Translations under genes and position numbers: made by a program
Source: Vicinamibacteria bacterium
Lineage (GTDB): Bacteria; Acidobacteriota; Vicinamibacteria; Vicinamibacterales; UBA8438
Direction: 5' to 3'
DNA: 64,000 nt
Assembly: GCA_022820825.1 (NCBI GenBank)
Contig: JAJEEU010000007.1
Coordinates: forward strand, 1 to 64,000
Part shown: positions 34,101 to 41,904 of the stretch, one piece after another
Layout: the number at the start of each line of letters is the position of its first letter
How positions within the stretch are numbered: the first letter of the stretch is position 1
The notes under the pieces: model-generated
What the model was told of the DNA's origin: nothing
Seen by the model: the letters and a program-made list of their open reading frames with translations, nothing else
Databases searched by the model: none

Positions 34101-35679
34101 CGTACTCAGTGGGGATACGGTCCAGCACTTCCCGGCGCACGGAGAGCTGCTGAGTGCGCGCCATCTCGTCGCACAGGGTCTCGACGACCCGCATCCATTG
34201 GTCGGACGCCGGCGCGACGCGATCCGCGACCAGCTTCTGCTTGACCTTCCAGTACCGGTCGAAGATCTCGACGGAGGTGCCGAACGCCGGTGCGCTCGAC
34301 GTGTCGAATCCGGCTTCGAGAAAGAGCGACAGGTTTTGCGGAAGTTGCAGGAGCTTCAGTTGCCGGTCGCCGAAAGCAGTTGGAACGAAACCTGCGGCGG
34401 TCAAGATCGTCTTGACCTCGTCAACTGGAAAGTCGGTGACGGAGACTTTGGCGCTCTGGACATCCGCTTCGGACGGCACGAGTCGCCGCAGGCGGGCGTC
34501 GTTCTCCCAGTCGAACTCCCGACAGACGACCACGGTGTGCAGCGCGACCCGCGAGCGTGATCCTCCCGCCTCCTGAAGAAGCTCCTCGACCAGATCGAAC
34601 GCGCCGGAAGTGCGGCCGGACATGGTGCTTACGGCGTCCAGTTGATCGACGATTAGCACCCCGGGACGCTTGGCCGCTTCAGCCGCTGCGGTGAGCACGA
34701 GTGCCGGCGATTCTTCGAGATCCAGACGTCGCCCCAGTTCGGCGGTTGTCGATGCCGACACCAGACGATCGAGCCGGAACGCCAGCACCGGGACGTCTCG
34801 TGCTCGGAGTGCGTCCGCGACCTCCACGATGCACGCGGTCTTCCCGGAGCCGGCCCTCCCGGTCAGTACGCTGACGGTCGCATTTTCTCCGAGGCGCGCC
34901 AGCAGCGCCTTGGCGGCCTCCCGCGAAACAAGGCGTTGCCTTATGAGCCTGCGGCGAACAGCGTCCAGATACTGATCCGTGGCTTTCCGAACGGCGATAC
35001 CGGCGGACGCGGGATTGACCACGCTGCGCAGCGCGTAGCCGCGTTCGGCGAGGTCGTCGACGAGTTCCTGGCGGGTGATAGTGCGGTGCACGGCGTCTTC
35101 GGCGATGCCACGAAGGGCCTCGACCACATGGTTTGAATCCTCGAGAAACAGCGCTGGCATGCTCCAGCGCACCTTGTCTGCCAGTTCGCGCTCGTTGATG
35201 GTACGGACCTCGACCCGTTGCAGACGCTCAATCGCTGCCGGCGCGTCGCATGTCCAGCATTCGCACAGAGCCTTGAAGTGTGCTCGCCGGTTGCCGGCCG
35301 CCAGAAACGCACACTCGAACTCCTCTGCGGACTCCGCGTCCCTCGCCGCTTCACAGAGATCCGCCAACTCGCGGGCGTCGCTGCCCGATGCGAAGACGAA
35401 CCAGTCGTCGTTGTCCCGTAACTGGTAGCCGATTTCTTTGAGCAGTCCGTCGGAACGCAGCTCGGCCGGACTCCACTTGCCATTCGGATGGCTGCGCCTC
35501 ACCTGGTGCAGCTCGCGGTGAGTGCCCGTGTCCACGATGAATTCGGCCTTGTCCAGGCCGGGGACCTCGATACGGATGGACTCTGTGTCTCCCCGGAGCA
35601 GGCGCACGAACTCCGACAATGTCCACCATTTCTCGTAGCGGTTCCCGAGCTTGTCCGCGGCTCCGCCGGGCAGCGTCAC
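31153..35679 (-). CDS. Nuclease-STAND ATPase (Avs-like), with repeat-rich C-terminus
   Basis: The 1508-aa protein joins an N-terminal Cap4/DUF4297-like nuclease module (GNRYEKWWTLSEFVRLLRGD at 12-31; FIVD at 47-50 then ELHQVRR at 56-62) to a P-loop STAND/NACHT-like ATPase (VLTGRAGSGKTACIVE, Walker A 274-281; GVLIVDQLDAVS, Asp 345) and about 1000 residues of helical repeats, several HEAT-like (VAVRSCVAGTLRAVA). STAND proteins sense a phage product with the C-terminal repeats and switch on the N-terminal effector. In the nuclease motif QVRR replaces the common QVKxx, so the catalytic Lys is uncertain. GTG 35679 overlaps the helicase stop (GTGA). It resembles Avs proteins; exact family needs a profile search. 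Confidence 0.8.
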   Translation of the reverse strand: MTLPGGAADKLGNRYEKWWTLSEFVRLLRGDTESIRIEVPGLDKAEFIVDTGTHRELHQVRRSHPNGKWSPAELRSDGLLKEIGYQLRDNDDWFVFASGSDARELADLCEAARDAESAEEFECAFLAAGNRRAHFKALCECWTCDAPAAIERLQRVEVRTINERELADKVRWSMPALFLEDSNHVVEALRGIAEDAVHRTITRQELVDDLAERGYALRSVVNPASAGIAVRKATDQYLDAVRRRLIRQRLVSREAAKALLARLGENATVSVLTGRAGSGKTACIVEVADALRARDVPVLAFRLDRLVSASTTAELGRRLDLEESPALVLTAAAEAAKRPGVLIVDQLDAVSTMSGRTSGAFDLVEELLQEAGGSRSRVALHTVVVCREFDWENDARLRRLVPSEADVQSAKVSVTDFPVDEVKTILTAAGFVPTAFGDRQLKLLQLPQNLSLFLEAGFDTSSAPAFGTSVEIFDRYWKVKQKLVADRVAPASDQWMRVVETLCDEMARTQQLSVRREVLDRIPTEYVDQLASEGVITLDGRRYGFGHESFFDYAFARVFVSRTEPLVSFLKASEQHPFRRAQVRQVLAYLRDADRPRYVRELRDLLADDGIRPHLKDLAFALLAEVPDPTEEEWRIWHSWIGPAIKAVENGAPNPDKLSALAWRRLFGSRPWFVEVDRRGLTESWLTAENDRLAEMAMNYLRFHQRHLPDRVAELLEPYADTGGAWARRLRSFMESTRHHRSRRFFDLFLRLIDNGTLDEARPRLAQNSTFWSMLSGLGQHRPKWLSEVMAHRIRRQFTIIRAVRRPPEYAALFGRGSSAARLFSLAADNAPAAFVEHLLPVVLKISDTTATGDAPPRGDPVWPILVRTVSPNGGDACLSKLADALAALARNGAVPLGDVIADLRRRDTYVSNYLLLALCRGGASRYADEAIVALCDEPWRFQCGFSDSLNWCAMETIRAIVPQCTPQNRQRIEAVILDYVSPWERTPKGYRQFGRSRFDLLSAFPTELRSKTATTRFDELARKFGDPAREPRTLKAAFVQSPIEEHATREMTDDQWLRAITKYPSEDRIDFSGDQPTGGALQLARVLGECVKAEPHRFARLSLRFPADTNPIYLQEVLDALKDATIAEDIKLHVCHKGFEEARSACGRSIADVLRQVEDLLPDDAVAMLDWLATEDDDPAQELWREDEDSDLTCYGGDILTAGINTTRGRAAWAVRNLILKDASYVKRFRGTLDRMVRDPSVAVRSCVAGTLRAVAFRDSALGMLLFLSMDLSEDCLLATADIYSLLRDALRTRLDEVRPIVERMLRSSEQAVRQAGACLACIGSLHHHNAADLAEVALRGDAHSRRGAAEVAAANIGEPECRPWCETALVRLFDDTEADVRSEAASCFQKLPDEALDAYRNLIESFCNSRAFDDTFWLLNTLEHTQGRLPGMTCLVCEKYLRRATDGAPDLQAGRFEDVETVVKLVFRTYQQHPDDEWTVRSLDLIDHLCLEGIFGAQDELEKFER

Positions 35680-38600
35680 GTCTCGCCCCCGCGGCTTTTT
35701 TCCGCCGCGGCGCGCACCACCGACGCTGGAATGGTGTACGCCGACAGCGTGCGGCTGCGGGCGAGCAGCTTGGCGAACGGGTTGCGGACGCGCGCCAGAC
35801 GCGGCCGGGGTGTGGCGCAGTCGTAGACGGCGTACAGCCAGTAGCCGTCTCCCAGGGTGCACGCCTTGGCCCACTCGTTGTCGGACAGCTCGACGTCTCC
35901 GGCGCCTGCGCGGCCCTTGACCTCGATGGCGCTGCGCTGGCCGGCCGGCGTGACCGACAGCAGGTCGAACCCCGGCCAGTCGCCGAGCCCGGCGCGGCGC
36001 GCCAGTTCGGGATTGGAGACGTCGTGGACCGTGGCGCCCGACGCCTCCTCGTGCGCCTGCGCAATTCGCATGGCGATTTCCTCTACGCGCTCGTCATGCC
36101 GCCGGCGCTCGTCGGGGTCACCGATGGGCAGCACCAGGGCGTGTGCAACGATCTCGGCTTCGCCCACGTCGATCAGGGACGGCTCCAGTTGCAGCAGCCG
36201 CAGGCGGCGGTCCTTGTCTGCCGCGAGGCGGCGCTGCTCGTCCTTGATCATGGCAAGATCGGCGGCGGCGCGCGGATCGCCTTCCCGCGCCAGGCGATTG
36301 ACGCGCTGCCGCCGGGCCAGCAGCTCGGCCTCGTTGTGGTCGCAGCCGCGGCTGACCCACTCGATGCGTTCCGGCAGTGACTGCTCGCTGCGCGCGCGGT
36401 GCTCGGCGACAAGACCGGGGATGGCGTCGCCGGCTATCCACTTGCGTGCATCGCCGGTCAGGCGGCTAGCCAGCCTGGCCAGCGGCACGCTGCCGGGCGC
36501 GACGTCATGAGCGCCGCGTAGCAGCAGCAGGTGCTCCAGCGGGCACGGCTCGATGGTGCCGTCGTCTTCCTGGCGCAGGCCGATCAGCCGGCTTTCGACG
36601 ATTTCCGCCCGCGGCTCGTTGCGGTCCGTTTCGCCCCTGGCGGCGATCTCCTTCGATGCGCTCGCCGCCGGCCGCCGCACAACCGACACCCGGGCAAGGT
36701 GGAAGAGGTACGGCGCGCGCGCATGCGGGTCGATGAAGAACGCGCCTCGTTTTGCCTCATCCTCGTACCGCGTCAGCAGCGCAGCGCACAAGCGGTCGAA
36801 CACCGGCTCGCCGGGATGCAGCCAGATTACGTCCGAGCGGTTCTCGGGCCGGTAGGCCGTAAAGCGGTCGTGCGCTTCGGCCGGGTAGCTTTCCATTGCG
36901 CCGAGCAGCGGGTCCAGACCGCGCCGCCTTTTCTGGCCAATCCTGAAAACGCCGTCCGGATCGCCATCGATGTGCAGATCGAGCAGCGGCGCTGCGGCGG
37001 CCACGAAACGGCGGACGTAGCCGGGCAGCAGCCGGCGGTACTGTTCCCGGTCCATCGCAGCCTGCAACGCGGGCAGGCTGCCCTTGACCTCGCCGCCGCC
37101 GAACAGCGTCTGCTCCCGGGCAGCGAGGGCACGAACCTGGTCCTCCGTCAGCAGGCCGTCGATCCCGTCGATCGCGGCTGCCGCGCCCTCGTCCGTTGCT
37201 GCCCGCTCCAGATACTCCTTGAGTGACACGTTCTCGAACAGGCGGCCGACGACGTCGAACACCTTGTCCGACTGGAGCTGTTTGCGGATCAGCTCCAGCT
37301 TGTCGAGCAGCGTCTTGAGCACCCGGCCTTCGCGCGTCTCGCCCGCGACGAGGTTGACGATTACCACAGGGTCGTGCCGTTGCCCATAGCGGTGGATGCG
37401 GCCCATCCGCTGTTCTAGCCGAGCCGGGTTCCACGGGACGTCGTAGTTCACCATCAGCCAGCAGAACTGGAGGTTGATCCCCTCGCCGGCGGCGTCGGTG
37501 GCGATCAGGTAGTGTGCGCCACCCTCGTCGAGTCGACGCCGGAACAGTGCCACCTGTGCCTCCCGCTCGCGGTAGTCGAGGCCGCCGTGAATCAGCGCTA
37601 CCTGTCCGGTGAAGCCGAGTCCTTCGAGGCGGCGCACCAGGAATTCGGCGGTGTCGCGGTGCTCGGTGAAGACGATGAACTTCTCCTGCGCGAAGGCCGG
37701 GTCGCGCAGCACGCCGCGCAGCTTCTCGAACTTGGAATCTTCGCCGTCCTCGGCCAACCGCCGCGCCTGGGCGACGAGCGCTTCCACAACGGTGCGCTCC
37801 GCTCGGAGCTGCGCCAACACCGGCGCTACGATGCCGCCCAACGCCCGCTCCTCGAATGCCTCGTGGCTTTCCCGTGTGTCCGATTCGTCCGTATCCTCGT
37901 CGGCCGTGCGTGTTTCGAAGAAGTCGGGAGTCGCGGCAACCCGCTGCTGGCGGCGCTCCAGCTCTGCCAGCCGGCCCGCGCGTACCAGCTCGAGCGCTTC
38001 GTTCAGGCGATCAAGGCGGCGCTCGAACGAGCGCAGCAGCGCGTAGGTGGAGCTCGCCTGCCGGCGCTGGAATACGCTCATGGCCAGCCGCGCCGCCGAG
38101 CGGTTCAGGACGCGCGCCTGGTTGTAGTTTTCGGCGATGTAGCGCGTGGTCGCCTCGTAGAGCGCCTGCTCGGACGCGTTCAGGCCGTAGCTGAGCGTGT
38201 CGCAGCGCCGCTGCGGGTAGAGCGGCCGGCCGTCGAAGTGGACCATTTCCTCTTTCGTGCGGCGGATGAAGTGCCGCCGGCGCTGTGCCTCAGGGAATGC
38301 CTGGAATGCGTCGAATGTCGGCAGTGCGTCCGGCGCCAGCAGCCGCCAGAGGCAGAAGTAGGGGAAGTCCTTGCCCATGTGCGGCGTGGCGGTGAGCAAC
38401 AGGACGTGCGTTGCCGACCAACCCAGCGCCCAGCGCCGCTCGCGGGCCGGGAGCCCGGCCAGCGCCTCGGCCAGGCGGTAGCGGTCCGTCTTCCGCACGG
38501 AGAGGTCCGGCTGCCGGTCAGCCGCCAGCTTGTGCGCCTCATCGAAAACCACGAGGTCGTACGGCTCCGCCCCGGCTGCCGGCGCGTCGCGCAGCCGCTC

Positions 38601-39293
38601 GAACATGCGCTCGCCGGAGAGCGTGTCCACGCTGACGATCACCCGGTCGCTGTCCGGACCGGCGAAGGGATTGCCAGCGCGCGCGTCCGCGCCGCGCACG
38701 ATCCGGAACGACAGGGAGAAGAGCGTCCGCAGCTCCTGCTCCCAGTTGCCGACCAGGCCCGCCGGCGGCACGACAAGCACACGTTTGATGAGCCGGCGGG
38801 CCAGCGCCTCGCGCAGGTACAGGCCGGTCATGATCGTCTTGCCCGCGCCCGCGTCGTCGGCCAGCAGGAAGCGCAGTGGCGACAGACCGAGCATCCGCTC
38901 GTAGACTGCGATTCGCTGGTGCGGCAGCGGATCGATCAGCGACACCTCCGTGGCGAACGCCGGGTTGCAGAGGTGGCCATAGGAGAGCCGCGTCGCTTCG
39001 GCGACGGCGGTGATCACATCCGGCGGAGCAGTGAAGTCGAGTGCCGGTCGTTCGATGGATTCGCCGGCCGCTTCGGCAGTCGCTGCCGCTGGTGAGATGC
39101 CTGCTTCCAGGTCAACGATCTGCCGCCACGCGAGGCGCGCCGGTTTCGTCTGGCCGTTCTCCCAGCGGTTCACCGTCGCGAAAGAAACCCCGATTCGCGC
39201 CGCGAGCTCCACCTGAGTGAGCCCCAACCGTTCGCGGACAGACTTAACTCTTGAGTAGTAGTCGACGGGTAGTGAGATGTCTGCCTGGTTCAT
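35676..39293 (-). CDS. XRE HTH-helicase-DUF3883 protein, helicase component of an Hma-like defence system
   Basis: This 1205-aa SNF2-type helicase starts with an XRE helix-turn-helix (GLTQVELAARIGVSFATVNR, about 24-43). The motor follows: LLADDAGAGKTIM (about 143-155), VVFDEAHKL (DEAH 251-254), LLLTATPHMGK, then VFTEHRDTAEFL, DAAGEGINLQFC and QRMGRIHRYGQ. The C-terminus has a DUF3883/PD-(D/E)xK-like stretch, PGFDLLSV to IEVKGR (about 1107-1128), that may be a nuclease. Walker A is DDAGAGKT where SNF2 proteins usually have DDMGLGKT. Helicases of this kind form the third part of predicted helicase-methylase-ATPase systems; the HTH fusion is unusual and suggests autoregulation. It is the first gene of the leftward run, behind a near-consensus promoter at 39315-39343. 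Confidence 0.88.
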   Translation of the reverse strand: MNQADISLPVDYYSRVKSVRERLGLTQVELAARIGVSFATVNRWENGQTKPARLAWRQIVDLEAGISPAAATAEAAGESIERPALDFTAPPDVITAVAEATRLSYGHLCNPAFATEVSLIDPLPHQRIAVYERMLGLSPLRFLLADDAGAGKTIMTGLYLREALARRLIKRVLVVPPAGLVGNWEQELRTLFSLSFRIVRGADARAGNPFAGPDSDRVIVSVDTLSGERMFERLRDAPAAGAEPYDLVVFDEAHKLAADRQPDLSVRKTDRYRLAEALAGLPARERRWALGWSATHVLLLTATPHMGKDFPYFCLWRLLAPDALPTFDAFQAFPEAQRRRHFIRRTKEEMVHFDGRPLYPQRRCDTLSYGLNASEQALYEATTRYIAENYNQARVLNRSAARLAMSVFQRRQASSTYALLRSFERRLDRLNEALELVRAGRLAELERRQQRVAATPDFFETRTADEDTDESDTRESHEAFEERALGGIVAPVLAQLRAERTVVEALVAQARRLAEDGEDSKFEKLRGVLRDPAFAQEKFIVFTEHRDTAEFLVRRLEGLGFTGQVALIHGGLDYREREAQVALFRRRLDEGGAHYLIATDAAGEGINLQFCWLMVNYDVPWNPARLEQRMGRIHRYGQRHDPVVIVNLVAGETREGRVLKTLLDKLELIRKQLQSDKVFDVVGRLFENVSLKEYLERAATDEGAAAAIDGIDGLLTEDQVRALAAREQTLFGGGEVKGSLPALQAAMDREQYRRLLPGYVRRFVAAAAPLLDLHIDGDPDGVFRIGQKRRRGLDPLLGAMESYPAEAHDRFTAYRPENRSDVIWLHPGEPVFDRLCAALLTRYEDEAKRGAFFIDPHARAPYLFHLARVSVVRRPAASASKEIAARGETDRNEPRAEIVESRLIGLRQEDDGTIEPCPLEHLLLLRGAHDVAPGSVPLARLASRLTGDARKWIAGDAIPGLVAEHRARSEQSLPERIEWVSRGCDHNEAELLARRQRVNRLAREGDPRAAADLAMIKDEQRRLAADKDRRLRLLQLEPSLIDVGEAEIVAHALVLPIGDPDERRRHDERVEEIAMRIAQAHEEASGATVHDVSNPELARRAGLGDWPGFDLLSVTPAGQRSAIEVKGRAGAGDVELSDNEWAKACTLGDGYWLYAVYDCATPRPRLARVRNPFAKLLARSRTLSAYTIPASVVRAAAEKSRGGET

Positions 39294-39314
39294 CTGCTTA
39301 ACGGTCCGACACCG

Positions 39315-39343
39315 AGAATATGTGGTGGCTGTGTGATTGTCAA
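39315..39343 (-). promoter_or_regulatory. Sigma70-type promoter of the helicase and downstream defence run
   Basis: On the minus strand TTGACA (39338-39343) and TATTCT (39315-39320) are separated by 17 nt (39321-39337). The expected start is near 39308, leaving a leader of about 15 nt before the helicase ATG at 39293. This is the strongest promoter-like signal in the island. Confidence 0.7.
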
Positions 39344-39360
39344 CATGGTATATAGCATGT
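39343..39360. promoter_or_regulatory. 18-bp near-palindrome upstream of the helicase promoter, probable operator
   Basis: ACATGGTATATAGCATGT is an inverted repeat with only one mismatched pair out of nine, AT-rich in the middle, and touches the -35 of the helicase promoter. It is of the size bound by XRE-type dimers, and the helicase protein carries such a domain. That this is its site is an inference. Confidence 0.5.
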
Positions 39361-39567
39361 GTTATAAGTATGGGTCACGACCAGATCGCGAGTGGGCTGA
39401 GTGCTGCACGGGCGGGTGGAGCAGGGCAAGTTGTCACTGGAGGCGGGACAAGACCGGCGGTTGGGCGCGACGGTCAGCGTCCGACACACATACCGACGTC
39501 TGAGGCCGGCGAGAATAGCCCGCCCGTCCTCAGGTACCGGTCGTGCGGCTGGTCTCGAGCGGATTGG

Positions 39568-39789
39568 CTACTTGGACCAAGGCGGTGTGTCGGTCGTCTC
39601 GCCCGCGGTTCGGGCCGGTGGCCGGGATTCATCACCGAAGGTCTTCGTATGGCAAGCGTGCTGATCTCTGACTTCCAGCGTCATACCGGTGCCCCAGAAC
39701 CTCACGCTGAACTTCACGTCCTCTCTCAGGTAGATCGAGAAGAGTAGAATCATCGCCACGGTTCCCACCAACACGATCGTCAGCATCAT
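39568..39789 (-). CDS. Small membrane protein with one transmembrane helix
   Basis: The 73-aa product has an N-terminal transmembrane helix (LTIVLVGTVAMILLFSIYL), then LREDVKFSVRFWGTGMTLEV, a short charged beta-like segment seen in small single-pass proteins of unknown role, and a Pro/Thr-rich tail. Two adjacent ATG codons (39789 and 39786) can serve as start; AGGAAGTAGG precedes them. It follows the 175-aa gene by 6 bp on the same strand and so is probably co-transcribed. It lies just beyond the promoter of the helicase and is not clearly part of the defence run. Confidence 0.6.
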   Translation of the reverse strand: MMLTIVLVGTVAMILLFSIYLREDVKFSVRFWGTGMTLEVRDQHACHTKTFGDESRPPARTAGETTDTPPWSK

Positions 39790-39795
39790 GGCGGC

Positions 39796-40323
39796 CTACT
39801 TCCTGCGCGCCGGACTGGGTGCCGCCGTCCGACTGATCGTCGCGGCCACCTGTTTGGTTGATGCGAGCTTGCGCTTCAGCTCGTTGGCGGTGTCGTTGGC
39901 GACCCGCGCTAGCTGCTCCAGGAGTTCTGGCAGCTTGTCCAGAGCTTCCAGACGGTACGAACGCGGGGCGTCATTGAATCGCCACTCTTCGGTCTCGAAG
40001 TCGTCGAAGAACCCGTTGCGAGAGCGAATCGCGATTCCCCAGGTACCCGAAACTCTCGCATAACCGATCGAGCGGTCCCAGAAGCGGTCGTACTGGGGGT
40101 CGCTGCGTTTGTCGAATTCCACCCATGCCGATACGCCCAAGTTGAGCTTCTGCAGCGCGGCGTCAATGGCTGGGATCGGTTTGCCTAGTTCGTCGGAAAC
40201 CGCGTTCAACTCGGCGGCAGATTCCGCAAGCTTGTCAAAAGCCGCCGAGACGCGTTCTTGGAGCCCAGAATCGTGCTGCGTGGGGGTGGACGGGGAGCCG
40301 GAGACGGACGGCAAGATAGGCAT
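39796..40323 (-). CDS. Hypothetical protein, co-transcribed with a small membrane protein
   Basis: I do not recognise this 175-aa protein. It has a Ser/Pro/Thr-rich start (MPILPSVSGSPSTPTQHD), a long amphipathic helical region (VSAAFDKLAESAAELNAV) and a central soluble part (LNLGVSAWVEFDKRSDPQYD, then WGIAIRSRNGFFDDFE and NDAPRSYRLEALDKLPELLE), ending in a basic tail. There is no signal peptide. ATG 40323 has GGAGG at a 5-nt spacing, much better supported than a longer frame upstream. The downstream neighbour starts 6 bp later. Its location beside the island edge suggests accessory DNA, but nothing points to a function. Confidence 0.6.
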   Translation of the reverse strand: MPILPSVSGSPSTPTQHDSGLQERVSAAFDKLAESAAELNAVSDELGKPIPAIDAALQKLNLGVSAWVEFDKRSDPQYDRFWDRSIGYARVSGTWGIAIRSRNGFFDDFETEEWRFNDAPRSYRLEALDKLPELLEQLARVANDTANELKRKLASTKQVAATISRTAAPSPARRK

Positions 40324-40569
40324 ATGCACCTCCCTGGCCCGACAGGCCAAAGACTGTGGGCGCGATACAGCGCCCGCTGTTGAGCGATCACCCGTCAGGG
40401 CGATAGGGTTGACGGGATCGGTTTCCACCGACGCCGGCCAAGGCCGGCTGCCAACCTTGGCTCTAGCCTAGCATAGAAACCGGTGGCGTTACGCGTGGGC
40501 TGCCCAAGCGGTCGGATCTTTTGCGCAAGGGTGCTTGCGTTCGAACGCGAGCGAAACCGCGTGTGGAGA

Positions 40570-41904
40570 CTATGCGAGCGAGAGGGCGTCGAGCTGGCCG
40601 GTGCTGCGGCCGACCGCGTCGACGGGCACGCCCAGCTTGCCCATGATGGCGACCAGCAGGTTGGCCATCGGCGTGTCCTTCGAGTAGGTCAGATGGCGCC
40701 CGCCGGGGAGTCTGCCGCCGGCGCCGCCCACCAGCATGATCGGCAGATCGATCGCGGCGTGCGCGTTGGAGTTCGACATGCCGGCGCCGTAGAGCAGCAG
40801 CGTGTGGTCGAGCAGCGAGCCGTCGCCGTCCGGCGTGGCGCGCAGCGAGTCGACGAACTCGGCGAACAGCGACACGTGGTACGTGTTGATCTTCGACATC
40901 GTGGCGATCTTCGCCGGGTCGTCGAGATGGTGCGACAGCGGGTGGTGCGCGTCCGGTATGCCGATTTCGTTGTAGGTCCGGCCGCTGATCTCGCGGCCCA
41001 CCATGAAGGTGACCACGCGCGTCAGGTCGGTCTGCCAGGCCAGCCGCTGCAGCTCGAACATCAGCCGCATGTACTCGTCGAACGCTGCGGGGACCCCGGC
41101 CGGCTGTTCCACCAGCGGCAGGTCGCGGTCACTCTGCTCCTCGGCGCGCTGGATGCGCCGCTCGACGTCGCGCACGGCGTCCAGGTACTGTGTGATCTTG
41201 CGGCGGTCGCCGGTGCCGAGTCCGCGCTGCAGGGCGTCCACCTTGTCGGTGACCGAGTCGAGAATGCTGCGATCTTCCGCGATGCGCGCCTTGCGCACGG
41301 CGGGGTCGGTGCTGCCGCTGTCGCCGAACAGGCGCTCGAAGACGACCCGCGGATTGTTCTCCATCGGCAGCGGCGTGGTCGGATTGCGCCACGAGACGGT
41401 GTTCGTGTAGGCGCAGGCGTAGCCGGCGTCGCACGAGCCGGCGAAGTCGCGGCTGTCGAGTCCGAGCTCGAGCGTCGCGAGCTGGGTGTGCTTGCCGAGC
41501 TCCTGGCCGAGGAGCTGATCGATCGACGTTCCGGAGCGGATGCCCGTGCCGTCGGTCATGCGGCCGGGCACCCCGGTGAGGAACTTGGTCGACGCGCCGG
41601 CATGGGCGCCGCCGCCCATGCCCGGGTGGAGCCCGCTCAGCACGAGCGTGCGATCCCGGTGCGGCGCCATCGGCTGCAGGATGGGAGAGAGCTCGAAGGC
41701 GGTACCGGCGTCTTTCGGCGTCCAGTACTCCATCGCCATGCCGTTCGGCACGTACAGCACGCCGAAGCGGCGCATGCCGGCGGCCGGCGTGTTGCGGATG
41801 GCCGAGAGTGCCGGCACCATGCCGTCCAGCAGCGGCAGCGCCAGGGCGGCGCCCAGGCCGCGCAGGACCGTCCGCCGGGGCAGCGCTTTCTTCGTGATGA
41901 TCAT
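40570..41904 (-). CDS. DUF1552 domain protein, Tat-exported
   Basis: The 444-aa product has a twin-arginine signal (LPRRTVLRGLGAALALPLL, about 8-26), then VLYVPNGMAMEYWTPK, VLSGLHPGMGG, LELGLDSRDFAGSCDAGYACAY and HHPLSHHLDD, the usual DUF1552 segments. The function of DUF1552 proteins is unknown; they are common in Planctomycetes and Acidobacteria beside DUF1592/cytochrome-type proteins, and are sometimes grouped with a sulfatase-like fold. The start ATG overlaps the stop of the upstream DUF1592 gene as ATGA, so the two are expressed together and likely act in the same periplasmic process. Confidence 0.9.
   Translation of the reverse strand: MIITKKALPRRTVLRGLGAALALPLLDGMVPALSAIRNTPAAGMRRFGVLYVPNGMAMEYWTPKDAGTAFELSPILQPMAPHRDRTLVLSGLHPGMGGGAHAGASTKFLTGVPGRMTDGTGIRSGTSIDQLLGQELGKHTQLATLELGLDSRDFAGSCDAGYACAYTNTVSWRNPTTPLPMENNPRVVFERLFGDSGSTDPAVRKARIAEDRSILDSVTDKVDALQRGLGTGDRRKITQYLDAVRDVERRIQRAEEQSDRDLPLVEQPAGVPAAFDEYMRLMFELQRLAWQTDLTRVVTFMVGREISGRTYNEIGIPDAHHPLSHHLDDPAKIATMSKINTYHVSLFAEFVDSLRATPDGDGSLLDHTLLLYGAGMSNSNAHAAIDLPIMLVGGAGGRLPGGRHLTYSKDTPMANLLVAIMGKLGVPVDAVGRSTGQLDALSLA

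Noticed and set aside
15891-39293. BREX or DISARM system
   Set aside because: DUF499 is related to BREX ATPases and methylases occur in both, but PglZ, BrxL, PglX, BrxA/B, DrmB (DUF1998) and DrmC (PLD) are not present. The helicase-methylase-ATPase reading fits better.
39361-39747. Two plus-strand frames (about 87 and 136 codons) between the helicase and the small membrane protein
   Set aside because: Low-complexity, no motif, no ribosome binding site, and they overlap the better-supported minus-strand gene at 39568-39789. I see nothing else in 39361-39567.
40324-40569. Possible RNA gene or attachment site between the 175-aa gene and DUF1552
   Set aside because: Only short GC-rich repeats such as CCAAGG...CCTTGG; no tRNA-like cloverleaf, integrase or direct repeat was found.
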